Source: Copromyces sp. CBS 386.78 (lineage: Eukaryota > Ascomycota > Sordariomycetes > Sordariales > Sordariaceae). Taken from it: a DNA stretch of 64,000 bases. Both the position numbers and the translations under genes were made by a program. Of this stretch, positions 1 to 12,111 are shown piece by piece. A model generated the notes under the pieces. The model was not told the origin of the DNA. It saw nothing but the letters and a program-made list of their open reading frames with translations, and did not search any database. The stretch's first letter is position 1. Each line of letters begins with the position of its first letter. Where the stretch lies: contig MU839087.1 of assembly GCA_030685235.1 (NCBI GenBank), positions 248,001 through 312,000 on the forward strand, given 5' to 3'.

Positions 1-28
1 GTACGGATATCGTGTTCTTCAACTCCCC

Positions 29-2425
29 TTAGATACCGGAGTCGTTCTTCGGCTGCCAAGGGGGGTTGGTGTCGATATAGCTTTGCCAGGCCTTGCAGTT
101 GTCTTCGATAAAGTCCAGGTCCATGACGTCCTTGATTTCGTTCTTTCTTTCAAGGAATTGCACGCTCAAGCCCATACTGGCGTGCCACTGTTAATTCGTA
201 GTTATGTTAGCAAAGTGACTTGGGGAGAAGGAGTGGATGAATTGCTTACGGCAATGTGGCAGTGGAATAACCAAGCACCCGGATTGTCGTTTCGGAAGGC
301 CACAATCAGCCAACCTTTGCCGGGCAACATGGTGGCATCGCGCCGTGTCGGGTTAGTGAAGTTCCCCATACCGGGAGCGTCACGGACAGGGTCAAAATGC
401 CGGACTGGCGTCATGGCATCGTTCAGGACCGAGTCGTCCAGTGCTGGAGACCTGCTGACGACAACAAAGTCATGGCCCTGTTTTACACAGTTGCGTAAGT
501 ATACAAAGGGTCATGTATACGGTACAATGAGAAGAGTAGGTCATTTGGATCCAGGTGATTGGGTCGTAAGGGTGTGATAGTCTGGGAGGCTTACGTGTAG
601 ATGCAGTGGGTGAGGAACATTGAGTTCGTTCTCAATAAGCCAAAAGCTCCACTAAACTCAGGTTAGCATGATGATGGCATTCGTATGTCATTGACTGTGG
701 ATGAGGGAAAGAGGCCTACATGGCTGCCAGATGGGATTTCCAGTAGGTTTTCATTGTCAGGCCACGAGGTGTTGCCTTCCCGGACAAATTCCAAAATAGG
801 TTTCTCCCACATGACGTTGAGGTCGGTATTATTGACGGTCCAAAATACTTGGCTCCTATTTGTGTCACGCAAAAGATTGACCGAGAGAGTGTTAGATGGA
901 GAGATATTGAACTCGCTCCGGGGGATATCGCGGGCCACAACGGGCCGAAAGTCTGTAGTATCTTCACAGCGCAAATTCACCGGGTCTGGTCCGTCAAGAA
1001 TCGGAAGTTGGTCAGTCGCATTCGGGTAGTCGTAGCTCAAGATTGCTGCAGGGCGTTTATTTTGAGAGTTTCCACAAACTCCATTCGTAGGTTGGGTAGC
1101 GTTGATCCAGTAATTGCCATTGCCGGGGTCGCCAGCAATTTCTTCTTCGGATTTTCCCTGGATAATGATATCGTATCGCTGGCCTATGCCCATAAATATA
1201 CTAGAGACCGTGGTGTTCGGGCTGGTGGTGTTAAGAGGCACGAGGTCGTTGGATATGACGGTAAAGTTGTGTCCCACGATGGAGAACGTGAACGTGTAAT
1301 CCACACTGGGATTAATCAACCGAAGCCTATGCGTCAGCCCAGGAGTCAATACCACCTTGGCGTACTTTCCCTTGGTGATATCAGTCCGGTTAACATTGGT
1401 GCCATTGAAGAATATGTTGTCGGAAGCAGGCGGCGCTCCTCCGTTAAGGGCCTGTAGTCGGGATAGAATTCGATCTGCTGAATCGTAATACCAATCATTG
1501 ATGGGGAAGGTGCCCAAGTCAACGTCATAGTTGGCACTTGCCGGCCCATTGATTACCAGAGGGCCCCAAACACCATTTCCGTATTGTGACGAGTGGTGAG
1601 AGTGGTACCAAGTAGTTCCGTACTGCTGGGCCCGAAACACGTAGGACTTGGTCCCATTTGGTGGAATCGGGCACTCGGTGACACCATTGACACCATCATG
1701 AATGTTGTTGTTCAGCATTCGAATACCATGCCAGTGGATGGATGTTCTATGTTCCGTTAGTTTCAGGTTCATCATGTGCTCTTCCTCTCAGCCCGTGAAA
1801 GAAATATAGCCTTTGGATCGAGAACGTAGAGAACATACCCATTGGCAGGAAGCTTGTTGATCACAGTGACGTTGATCCAGTCACCCCAGTCTGTCTTCTG
1901 GTTAGCTTCATGCCTTTAGAAGTGTCTTGGGCGTGGGCATGCCATGATAACTCACCTGCGGTAATGGTCGGGCCTGCGTGGGAAGATCAGTAGTGTTTCA
2001 TCACAGTAAGCAAGGTTAGAACTCACCAGGGTAGGAGCCTATAGAAATGTTAGCTGTGTTTTGACTCTTTTAAGTTCCGTATATTATTCCTGGCGCTTAC
2101 CATTAAACAGCATTGCATCATGCTTGACGGCACCATCCGGACCAGTATAGCTTTCATACTGCTCAAGGACAAGTGTGTACTAACATATGTTAGTCAGAGT
2201 CATACTCAGGTGTTGTGAGGTTGTGTTTCATACGTTCTTGATACAACCGGTTAGTGGTGTCTTCTCCTCCCAGTCCGTATGGACGTTGAAACCATCAGCC
2301 CAGCACGCCCGGTTTTGTGGAGTGTTGCATGATGGAGAATTTCTTCTGATCAAAGGTGTGGCGGTGACAATATTGAGAACCGAGAGAGCTTGTAGCAAGC
2401 CGGCAAGGGAAACCTTGGAGAGCAT
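29..2425 (-). CDS. secreted laccase (multicopper oxidase), 9 exons, 607 aa
   Basis: Laccase: oxidises phenolic substrates and reduces O2 to water outside the cell. Exons that keep one frame: 2425-2234, 2179-2101, 2038-2027, 1973-1956, 1890-1839, 1746-720, 651-595, 477-250, 187-29. The N-terminus (MLSKVSLAGLLQALSVLNI) is a signal peptide, followed by a short TPLIRR stretch that looks like a propeptide. All four copper signatures are present: HWHG near residue 122, WYHSHHS near 162, HPLHLHGH near 474 and HCHIAWH near 551, with Leu ten residues after the T1 Cys. Exons 3 and 4 are only 12 and 18 nt. The protein stops directly after DSGI, the C-terminal plug sequence of ascomycete laccases, so no extension needs to be cleaved. 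Length is typical of the family. The start is the ATG of the signal peptide; upstream in-frame codons are not laccase-like. It stands alone at the window edge. Confidence 0.93.
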
Positions 2426-5400
2426 TTTTAGGGATGCAGAAGCCACAAACAGGACTCTCACCAGGTAAAGCAAAGTTGAATAAGTAGAACTAACAGCCGT
2501 TACTTCTCTTTTAGGGTAGTGACTGCTCAAGCAATGTGATGTTGATTAAAGAAGCTCCAAGAGAGTTGTGTCTGGTATGCCAGTCTGAGAATAACACGGT
2601 TCCCATGATGGAAAGGATGCTTCTTATATGTCAAATGACGACTCAAAGCCGGATGGTTTGCAAGCCTCTCCATCGCCTGGAGCATGGTCGTGTGAGCGTG
2701 ATACCTCGAAAAGCATCACCAACACGTCCTGTGCCGTAAGCAAGGTACTAAGTCAAGATGTGGAGCGTTCCTCACAGCGCCCTACCCAGACGTCAACATA
2801 AACCCGAAAATGACATGTTGGGGGCAAGGCGCGTGAAGCAATTGGGTACGTAACACGCTGTGAGTGAGACTTCGGATTTGAAAGCCTAAAAAATAAAGCC
2901 CTTGACGATGGTTCTACCGAGTCATTCTCTACACGGTGAGCCAAAGCGGCAAATATGATGTTGGTTCTGTCAGGTACCTCAAGGTCATGAGAAATTCTGG
3001 AATGGTTGCATGTAGGGTCCGTCACCTGAACGAGCCCATCAAGGCGACATAGACATGAACTGTAAGAGGGCGGAGTTAACGGATGACAGCCACAACTCCT
3101 TGGTAATAGTCTTCTGGTCTAATATCACTCGAGTATCTCGCAGTCGCGATGAGCACAGTGACCAAAACTGATGGCCCCCATATAGAGAGGTTAAAGCAGC
3201 CCATCGTACCTTTCTGCGCGGCTAACAGTGTTTCCAGGAGGGCACCAAGACACCATAGCATGTATACCTTTGACAACAACGTATAGTATGCACTCCTATC
3301 GGTCAAGTGGCCGCCAACAGCCCATATCCGCTAATATCAAGGAAAGGGCGGTGCTCCACCAATCCCACTTGGCGATCTGGCTCAGCAACTCCGGGTAGTA
3401 CAGCTGGTGGATAAGCATATGCAAGGAACGACGATGATATGCCTAAGGAAGGCAAGTTGAAGCCCACTGGGCATTTGAGGTCTGGTAACGCCTGTTGTCG
3501 TGAACAGGCGTCTAGCAATGCCATTTGGAGATGGTGTTACCGTTGGTGCCGCTAGATATCTGTGGAAGGACAAGGAAGCTTTGGAAATACGATGTGGGAA
3601 CAGGGGAATGTGTCCAGTTTCGGGTCGGAAGTCATTGACAGTACATGAGCAATGCCGAACCGTTCCCTTGGGGCGTAGGGCTGAAAGTAACAAGGGGTTG
3701 GTATGCATGTCTAATTTGGGCAAGGCGACAAGGAGTGAAGCTGGGATCTCGAACTTGGAACCCGGATCGGAGGAACGTGACAAACCAGCCAGTGACATCG
3801 GATCAATATTTGACAGCACACGGCTACACTAACCGGTGTTCACGGGCAGCAACTAGATACTAAGTACGTGCTTGGATCCCTGCGGCTCTGCCTCGTGAAC
3901 ATCAATTCATCCAAGCACGTTTCGAACCAGCCTCATGATGTCGGGAATATGTAGGTCTGGGGACAACAACACCCACCCCTGGAAAGGGAGATACAGACCG
4001 AAACCATCTCGATAATAGTACGCAGCTGAGATATCAACCAGGGTGGGAAGAGGAACAAGCCGCGAATCAGAACGCGTTCCCTTCCACCCAGGCATACGAC
4101 GAAGGACCCGTACGGCATGACCCAAGCCTCATCTGTACCTTCATCCTCGGGGAATCCCAAGAACCTGGTTGGCAAGGACTTGACATGCTGCTGGTGATCG
4201 GTGTGATGTGAGGCGTTGACAGCCATAACGACCGTTACTAATGGCGTTGGTTTTCTTGAGGCGCCTGGTGGCTGTTCCGGTCGGGTTATTTCCCTGTTTT
4301 GGTCACGGAAAATTCAGGCTCATGGGATCGTAGGCAGACACTAAAACTTGTCAATAGTTCATGGGATTCGTTGTTGATAACCTGTGTGACACGAAGAGGG
4401 TGCTATAAGGATGTCTCCTCAAACCAACAGTCCAATACTCTTGGCGGCGTGGTTGTAGCACGAAGCTATTGTCTCGTGTTGGTGAGCCTTTGCGGAACTT
4501 TTCCGGATGGGAAGTTGGGGGGTCCAAGGTTGGTGTACCTGTAATCTCTGAATGCCATGCCGGGTCTTCCCGTCGTTACATCCGAGTGTTGTGTCGCGTT
4601 GTGTCAGCATCAGCGCATGCCGAGGTTGATGACGACAAAGTGTCAACCGGGGTCGGGACATAGGGGGTTTCTGTTGCCGGTCAGCCGCCTAAGCCTCGAG
4701 CCTTTCGGGACGTATCATATGTCAGCATCGGTGACTCTGCGGTGTATCTCGAGAGGGTGTACGAAAACGTGGATTGCGAATGGGGGACACGACTCGGATC
4801 AAAATCTCCCACCTGGCCGGCCTCGGACTTTGCGGGCTCAAATTTTACTGACAGAGCCGCACTCTTCAACAGTCAGGTGGAGATCCCAGTCATTGCCTAA
4901 CAGGCGACACGTCAATGTTGGCAGTTGGCTGTACATCGCGTGAGTGGATGTCGCCAACGGATGGATTGGGAGGTTTGGAGTCTGTCCGAGTTGGCCGAAA
5001 GGACGATAATGTTGGTGATGTCTAAGATGGGAGAAGTGGAAGAGTACTTTCACCGAAAAAGGATTGCGCAATAGAAAGAAATTCAGACTTATCGGATTTG
5101 AAGCACTGCATCCTACATTGAGGCGGGATGCTTGGAACCAGGGGCATGACACTTGAGTACAAATGTCACACTGACGGAACAACTTGTGGGCGCGAGGACA
5201 ATTGACTGGAGGGGAAAGAAGAACCTAGTCGAATGGAAGGACTGAGCCTCGGACCCGGACAAAGTGGAAAGGTGCGGAGAAATGATTCTAAGCAGAATTG
5301 GTTAGTTGAGGAAGGAGCATCCGCAGCTGGAGAGCCTCTTGTTCGAGGCTTCCAGATCATGCAGACCTTAAGAGCGTCGACTTCAAAATCCACGTGATTG

Positions 5401-6161
5401 AATGAATAGTTCCTCCTCCAGGTGCACTTCAACTTCGGAGCGTCAAAAGCATGGATGTTCGGACGTTGATGACAGAGTGTCACCTGCTGTCTTCAACAGG
5501 AGGGTGTGAGAAGCCTTCCACGCCTCTCTGAAGAACTTTGTCTTTGACTCCAAAATCCACCCAGTTGAGTTGCAAGATTCCAGCCAAACCCATTGAAACA
5601 TGCTAACTGAATGCTAGACAAGTCAAGTGCTAGGAACCTGTTTCCGAATTATGATGGGCCCCAATCCCGTGGCACTGGCGGCTGTCGTGAAGGAATGGCT
5701 GGATGTAGCCCCGAAAGAAGAATGGAGATCGATGGACAGCATGCACTACACTGACTAAAAAGATGACCGAACCAGGAGCTGGTTATCAAAGAGGCAGACG
5801 GTAAACAAAGGCCTTATCGTCGGCCCCTTATCGTGGTCTGTTCTTGTTGATTCCCGGGTGTGCGACAGGCATGCCAAGCAAGAGATGGAGGTGAAGTTGG
5901 GATGAGAACCGCCAGATTGTTGTCCGCCTTCGTTGTCGGCGCAACCAACCTGTCCGTATCCACGTTCGCTTCAACTCCCGTCAACCACTGACAAACCTTC
6001 CTTTTCGTCCTTCTCGTGGCGCTTGTTCATGTCTGGCGGCTGCTCGTTCTGATCATTTTTCGTCTCGCTCGAAAAGCATCTCTTTCAACTCACCCCTCCA
6101 TTTCCGTCCACAAGCGTGAGAGAAAACCGCAAAACCACGACTCAATCGTGGACGCACAAAG
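2426..6161. other. 3.7 kb spacer, no supported gene
   Basis: This holds the promoter sides of the laccase (-) and the membrane-protein gene (+). Open frames are short, overlap on both strands and match no family I know. Base composition is ordinary, with no RIP signature. Hydrophobic frames on the minus strand at about 3076-3524 are treated as a possible decayed gene in the findings. Confidence 0.5.
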
Positions 6162-9100
6162 ATGGAAGCGGCGCATTCAATCAGTGCGCGCAGCATGCCT
6201 TCAATGGCTAGTCAACAGTACGATATGGACCAAACTCCTCGCCCACCCTCAGCATCACTTGGTCGCAAGAGTTCGATTCGCGCCGTCCCCTACGACCCAA
6301 TCGACACTCGCCTACCCCTCGCCCCGTCCTTGTCGGGCGCGTCGACCGGCAGCTATTCGCCCTCTGGATGGCCTTTTCCCAAGGGTCACCAGAGGCAAAA
6401 CGGCAAATCCAAGTTGCCGTAAGATCATCCATCGATGTGCGAGTTTATTCCATCGCCTGTGCCGCTAACTCGGGTTCTTCTTGCGCAGTATTCCTGTTGA
6501 CAGCGGTAGCCCGACGAGAATGGCTCGCAGAGAGACCTCTCCGACACGCAAGTTTGCTCAAAGATCGGTAATGAGAGCGGCAGCCAGTGCCCCGTCTCGC
6601 CAGGGCAGCTTTCACGAGTCTTCCCTGCGGAACGAGGCCTTCAGCAACAGCCGAGAGTCCTCCACCCCAGAGGAGGAGCGCGATTCTGATGAGATTGACA
6701 GAGACACCGTCCGTGCGTCCCAGAACAACGGCGGCAGGGTGAACGAGAGCGAGGAGAGACCCAAGTCTCGCCACGGGCGCCCAGAGTCTCTCACGCGAGC
6801 TTCTGCTTCGTCACTTTCCAGTCGCCCAAAGACACCTTTTCCTTTCTCTGGCCCTGACGATATTCCCACTGAGCGGCCCACGAATCCCACTCCTCACGCT
6901 GGACTGATGAAGCAATCTGAAAGTTTGGAGGATCCTCGATTCACCGCCGAATATTTCGAAACCATCAGCATCCACGACCATGCGCCTAGTCCCGAACCAC
7001 TCACTCCTCCCCGTCGTCTCTCCGTGGCACAAAGCGACTCGACAGATGCCATGTACGGAGGTAGTCGCCAAGTTTCCACCTTCTCAACCGTCCACGAAGT
7101 TGACGAGGAAGATGGAGACCACGACACGGACACGCGTGACACACTCGATCTCGAGCGCACCATGACCTTCGTTCAGGACAGCTCTGAAGACCAGACCTTC
7201 GCCGACCATAACATCACCCTTGCCAGTTCTAATCAGCAAGATGAAAGCACCGTCAGTGCAAAGCGGACCAGCAGCAACCCTTTTGGCTTTCACAAAAACG
7301 TGGACATCGGCGATGGCACCCCCGACCGCGGCATCCTGTTGATAGACCCCAACCTGACCGCCGACCTCACCAACCACAACATCTCGCGAGTCACTTCCGG
7401 CTCACGCATGTGGACACCACTTCCCAACATCGACTCGATCCGTCGCGGCCCCAAGATTCGCCATAACCGCGTTATCCCAGAGCCCGACGGCGGTCCTGGT
7501 GGCATAGCTCCCGCCCGAAGCGGCATCATTCCGCCCGTCAACACTCTCGCCGACTTAGCCATCCTCGGCGGTAACGGCAGTGGTAACAAGCTGAACGACA
7601 TCGAAGATCAGGACCCGGAGCAGCAAGAACAAGCCCGGCGCGCCATGCGTCTCTATAAGTGGCTGATCCCTGTCTCCTTCGGCGTACTCCAAGTTTCCAT
7701 CATCTCCTTCGTAGCCAGCATCGCCGTCTTTGCTTCTCGTGCCTCTCAATCACCCATTTCTGCGGGTATCATAGCCTGGATTAGTATCAGCACCGTGCTA
7801 CTGGTCTCCTCCCTCGCCACGTTTCTCATCGGTGTTTGCGCCGTCGGGCGGCTGAGGAAGCAAGAGAGTGGCGAAGATCCCTGGATTGAGATGCATCGTC
7901 TTGCTCGCGCTCTTCCTCCGCGCCCGCCTGCTGAGAAGGACGGCAACAAGAAAGCCGACAAAAAGAGCAAGGCGTTGGCTGAAGAGGATAAGGCTGCAAC
8001 TGAAGAGGCATGGAAGAAGTTCGCCGATGATCAGGAGCAGCTGCGGAAATATGTCGAGAAGTTGGAACAAGAGATCTTGGACATCAAGGAAAAGCGAGAA
8101 GAGGAGCAGGGCGTGCTGCATGCTGCGCAGCAGCAGATGCAGGTTGCCAAAAAACAGGATCAACAGCAGGAGCTGCATCCCATCGGCACCGCCATCTCCA
8201 CCGGCGACCATACTCCCGATTCCAAGTCCAACTCTCACTCCCACAAGCAACCCACGGTCGAAGACTGCTCCTACCCTTGCAACGGTTCCTCCGAAGAAGC
8301 GGCCGAAGACACCACCCTAACTCCCAAGGCCTCTAAAGCAACCCAACCCGCAAACCAACCAAGCGACTCCCGTATCGCAGACAACAAACCAACCTACTAT
8401 CACACCTCCGGCAACCATCATCGCCGCCCGCGTTCCAACACAACCGGCACAGGTACCCAATCTCTCCACCGCCTGCTCGGCCCTGCTTCCGAGTTGGATT
8501 CTGGCCACTTCCAGCGTGCCGGACTTGGAGTGCCCGCCAGTAACAGCGGCGGGACCATTGCGTCTTTGAATCTTCACATTTATCATAGCCCTGGTCGAAA
8601 CCTCGTTGGTCATAACCACCACGGTTATAATCATAACAACCATGGCCCCGACAACCAGCCGCAAGTTCAAAACCAGGCGCAAACTCAGAGCCAGGCGCAA
8701 ACTCAGAGCCAGGCGCAGCTTCGCAACTACGGTCGTGACCACGGTCGTGACCACGGTCACAATCACCACAATCACGACCATAACCAGAACGATAACCATT
8801 CCCCTAACATCTACAACAACGCCCACAACCACAACAACGGCCCCGCCCACGGCCACGGCGACCGCGCCCTGCCTCCCAATCAGTCCCCCGCCCACACCGC
8901 CATCTTCACCCGAACCCCAGCAGGAGTAGTTGAGTTCAGAGGCGTGCCCATCTCCCAAACCCAGTCTAGCATCTTAACCGAGCTCTGCGAGGCCGTAACC
9001 CTCTCCAGTCTTTCTGGTGGCGCTGGTCTCCTCAGTGGTTCTAGCACACAAGCTCTCGGGGGTGTTGAGTCCTACAGCCCCCTCGGTAGAGACGAAATCT

Positions 9101-9591
9101 CAGGGGCGATGAGGAAGGCGGGCGTCAGTAACAGCGACAACAACGGAGTGACACCCTCCCCTTCCCCTTCGCCCTCGATGTTAAACTCGTCAGTTCCAGT
9201 CTCAGTGGGAACCTCATCGTCTGCGTCGGCGAGCGCGGCCTCGGAAGGAGCGGAAAGTAATAAAACAGGAACAGGCGATAGCACCAGAACAGGCTACGGC
9301 TTGCCAAAAGGAATGATGGGCGGTCTAAGAGCCGTGACGGCTAGTGATGTTGCTCCTGAGGATGAGCAGCACCACAATCAGGAGCCGATGCCACAAATGC
9401 CTGATATGGCGAGGCTGAAGCAGCCGCACCAGCGGCAGCAGAGGCAGTATCTCAGCCCAGGCCCAGAGCTAACTTCAAGTCAAAAGGAGAAGATGGCTTA
9501 TTATGGCACGTTTAGGAAGATGCCGAGCCAGAGGGAGGATGTGAGGGGGATGGAGTTCTTTGCTGGCCCCAAGAATGGAGAGAGTCGCTGA
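6162..9591 (+). CDS. large disordered protein with two membrane helices and His/Asn-rich tail, 1119 aa
   Basis: Function not recognised. Exons 6162-6418 and 6489-9591; the 70-nt intron begins GTAAGA and ends GCAG, and the join restores the frame. Residues 1 to about 470 are Ser/Pro/Arg/Asp-rich and probably disordered. Two hydrophobic helices lie near residues 476-498 and 508-534, separated by a short polar loop. A charged coiled coil (KKFADDQEQLRKYVEKLEQE region) follows at about 587-643. The C-terminal half is low complexity: Gln/Ala/Thr repeats, then His/Asn-rich sequence at about 790-880, then Ser-rich stretches. The two-helix hairpin plus coiled coil suggests a membrane-anchored scaffold, but that is inference only. 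The start is the first ATG in the frame that the intron connects; an overlapping frame beginning at 6016 does not splice into it. Confidence 0.8.
8674..8717 (+). repeat. 18-bp in-frame minisatellite (QAQTQS unit)
   Basis: The unit CAGGCGCAAACTCAGAGC occurs twice in full and again in part, encoding Gln-Ala-Gln-Thr-Gln-Ser. It is followed at once by a 12-bp repeat encoding GRDH. Both lie in the low-complexity tail of the two-helix protein and keep the frame open. Confidence 0.85.
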
Positions 9592-10290
9592 GTGCGTGAG
9601 GTGGTAGTCGAGATGGACAAGAGAGGGTTGTGATAATGTTGTTGTAGTTATGGTTTTCTTTTTGTTTGTTTGCTGTACGGGTTAACCAGGGATATTAATG
9701 TTGCGGCTTTAGCATGTGGTTTTGGTGGTATTAGCGGCATCGGGTCGGTGCTTTGCTTTCTATCTACTCGGTAAAGAAGTCATTTATGATACCCAAACAG
9801 GGAATCAAAGGGATCACCGAAGGGATAAGGAAAAGGGAAGGGGCGGATATTCCCTTACTGTTCTGGCTTTGCGGCATGTCGTTGTTCATACTATTGCTTT
9901 TCAGCGGATACGCAAGAATACCCGAAGGATATACCCAAAGGACGGAAAAACGGTTTGGTGGATGGAGATCGTTTGCTGTCAGTATAGAGCCCTCATCATT
10001 GGCTCGATAACGAAGAACGGAAGGAAGGACCATATAAGTCAATAATGATGTAAGATTACCTCTAGTATGAAGCAGCACAGGTGCCCAAGCGACATCAAGA
10101 AGGATGGAACGAGATAATTGGCGAAATAAGGAGGCATGTATAAGCATGTACTGATTTGACACGAAACCTTTCATATCAAGAGTATTGATCAGCTAGCTAC
10201 TCTGACAGACAGACAAAACCAAGTAATTCAGATAGGTAATCAAGAATCTAAGAAAAGAAAAAAATTCGAGAGACAAATACCTCGTGTGAC
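9592..10290. other. convergent 3' spacer
   Basis: This lies between the 3' ends of the two-helix protein (+) and the Nop8-like gene (-). Short frames here (9716-10045 on both strands) are not family-like. I see only AT-richer 3'-UTR-type sequence. Confidence 0.5.
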
Positions 10291-12111
10291 TTAAATAGCC
10301 CTCGCCATCCTCGCCCTATTCTCTCTATACCTCTTCTCCTTACCCACTAACTTCCTCCGCTTCTTCCACGACCGATTAAGATCACCGCGGTGTTCCCAGA
10401 ACCACTTTTGGAAATCGCTGGTCGCATCAGCACCGGCAGCAGTGTCAGCAGTTCCCGTTGCGCCTGCGCCAGTGACATCCACCATATTCTCATCCTCACC
10501 CTCCTCCTCCTCCTCCTCGTCGTTGTCCTCCTCATTATCATCCTCCCATGGCTTAAACCTTCCGCGGCTCGGATGCGCCGTATCAGGCGTAGGCGCGGCA
10601 CTTCTAAGACCGCGCGACTCGAAATCCTTTTCGGTGTAAGGCGTCAGAGGCACCTGGAGAGAAGAAGGGATGGGGCGCGTAGCGATGGCCTCTGTTTCGT
10701 CCTCTTCGATGTCGTCGTTGTTACCGCCGAAAAAGCTGAAACCGGTGGTGGGCTGAGCTTCTGCGGCTGCTTCTCCGTCCACCTTGGGCTTCTTGTAGAG
10801 CGCCTCGAGGGGGTGCACCTCGGTTTTGGTGGTGGCTGGGGTTGTGGGAGGAGGAGGAATACGGATGGAGAGGTTCTTGGCGGGGCTGGAGGTGGCCTTG
10901 GCCTTGGGAGAAGAGGCCGCCTTTTCGGTTGGTGGAGGTGTTGAGGCTTTCTTCTTTACTGGGGTGGAAGCGTCTTCGTCGTCGCTGGCTCCGGCGTCGG
11001 AGGCTGAGTCGTCATTTGTGGGTTCGGGAGCGGGCTTGGTCTCTTGCTCGTCTGCTGACTCCTCCTCGGCTTCGTTGCTTGATTCGTCCTCCTTGTCGTC
11101 CTCCCTCTTTTCCTCCTCGTCATCCTCATCCTCATCCTCGCTGCTGGACTCATGATACAACTTGATAATCCTTGTCTCCCCTTCATCCTCAGACGACGAC
11201 GAAGAGTCTTCTTCCTCGAGCTGGAGTTCAGCATCAAGCGTAAGCAAGCCCGTCGTAGGTTTCCGCGTAACCTTGACCTCCTCCACCACATTTCCATCCT
11301 CATCCACCCAGCATTTCTTCTCCTCGTCAAACTGTGGAGGGGCCTTCTTCGAGGAGCCAGAAGTCGTCGCCGCCTTGAGGAACGTCGGGAACTTGGTCGT
11401 CTTGGCAAACTCATGAACCACCACCTCGCGCTTGTTATCCTTCTTCTTCTTCTTGACCATACCCTCGACGCCCTCCGTGTTGGCTACCTTGTTAGGCGGC
11501 AGCACCGTCTTGACGAGACACTCATCATGGTCCGTATATTTCGACTTGACGCGCTGCTTCTTCTTGTCCTTCTTATCTTTCTTGTCCTTCTTGTCTTTCT
11601 TGTCGCGCTTGTCCTTCCTCTCCTTCTTGGGTTCGTCGGCGGAGGCCCATCCTCGCTTGACCTGTCTGCCCTCTTCCAGGACGACTCCGGTGATCTCCTC
11701 GCGCTTGCGCTTCTTGGACTTCTTCTTCTTCTCGACCGACGAAAGCGACTCGCGCGGCTTCTTGGACTTTTTCGACTTCTTCTCGTCGGACAGGGCGACT
11801 TCTTCACCCAACGGCGCGGGGTTCTTGTCTGATCTGGCGGGGTCGACCTTCATCTTGGCTCCTCTCAGCACGGCGCCGTTGAACTTTTTGCGGACTTTCT
11901 CGGCGTCTTCCTTGGGGAGTTCGACGAAACCGTAGCGCCTCTCGGGGAAAGCTTCGAGCGAGTGGAACGAGATGTTGCGAGCCTTGGGAAGCAAGGTCGA
12001 GTTGAGGAAGACGGGCAAAAGTTCGGCGTCGAGAGGGGAGACGTGTAGCCGGACGTAGGCGTTGCTGCTGCTGTCAGAGGTCGCTGCAGCAACTGGGATT
12101 TCGTTGGGCAT
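10291..12111 (-). CDS. Nop8/NOL8-like nucleolar RRM protein, 606 aa, intronless
   Basis: Probable nucleolar factor in 60S ribosome assembly. An RRM-like fold covers about residues 18-95, with the degenerate RNP1 stretch RRYGFVELP. Next comes a very Lys-rich region with runs of KKDK, resembling nucleolar localisation signals. The long middle section (about 290-530) is acidic and Ser/Glu/Asp-rich. The C-terminus ends in the basic motif WFWEHRGDLNRSWKKRRK, then a KEKRYRENRAR tail. An N-terminal RRM plus a short basic C-terminal block is the layout of Nop8 and NOL8 proteins; the middle is too low-complexity to help. The long frames antisense to it on the plus strand come from the Lys/Glu codon repeats. 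The call as an RRM nucleolar protein is firm; the Nop8 assignment is moderate. Confidence 0.75.
   Translation of the reverse strand: MPNEIPVAAATSDSSSNAYVRLHVSPLDAELLPVFLNSTLLPKARNISFHSLEAFPERRYGFVELPKEDAEKVRKKFNGAVLRGAKMKVDPARSDKNPAPLGEEVALSDEKKSKKSKKPRESLSSVEKKKKSKKRKREEITGVVLEEGRQVKRGWASADEPKKERKDKRDKKDKKDKKDKKDKKKQRVKSKYTDHDECLVKTVLPPNKVANTEGVEGMVKKKKKDNKREVVVHEFAKTTKFPTFLKAATTSGSSKKAPPQFDEEKKCWVDEDGNVVEEVKVTRKPTTGLLTLDAELQLEEEDSSSSSEDEGETRIIKLYHESSSEDEDEDDEEEKREDDKEDESSNEAEEESADEQETKPAPEPTNDDSASDAGASDDEDASTPVKKKASTPPPTEKAASSPKAKATSSPAKNLSIRIPPPPTTPATTKTEVHPLEALYKKPKVDGEAAAEAQPTTGFSFFGGNNDDIEEDETEAIATRPIPSSLQVPLTPYTEKDFESRGLRSAAPTPDTAHPSRGRFKPWEDDNEEDNDEEEEEEGEDENMVDVTGAGATGTADTAAGADATSDFQKWFWEHRGDLNRSWKKRRKLVGKEKRYRENRARMARAI

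Noticed and set aside
3925..3960. tRNA-like B-box GGTTCGAAAC on the minus strand
   Set aside because: No A-box, acceptor stem or cloverleaf around it.
8317..8958. 213-codon minus-strand Val/Gly-rich frame
   Set aside because: Antisense of the His/Asn repeat region of the two-helix protein.
11152..11832. 226-codon plus-strand frame rich in Leu
   Set aside because: Antisense of Lys/Glu codon repeats in the Nop8-like gene.
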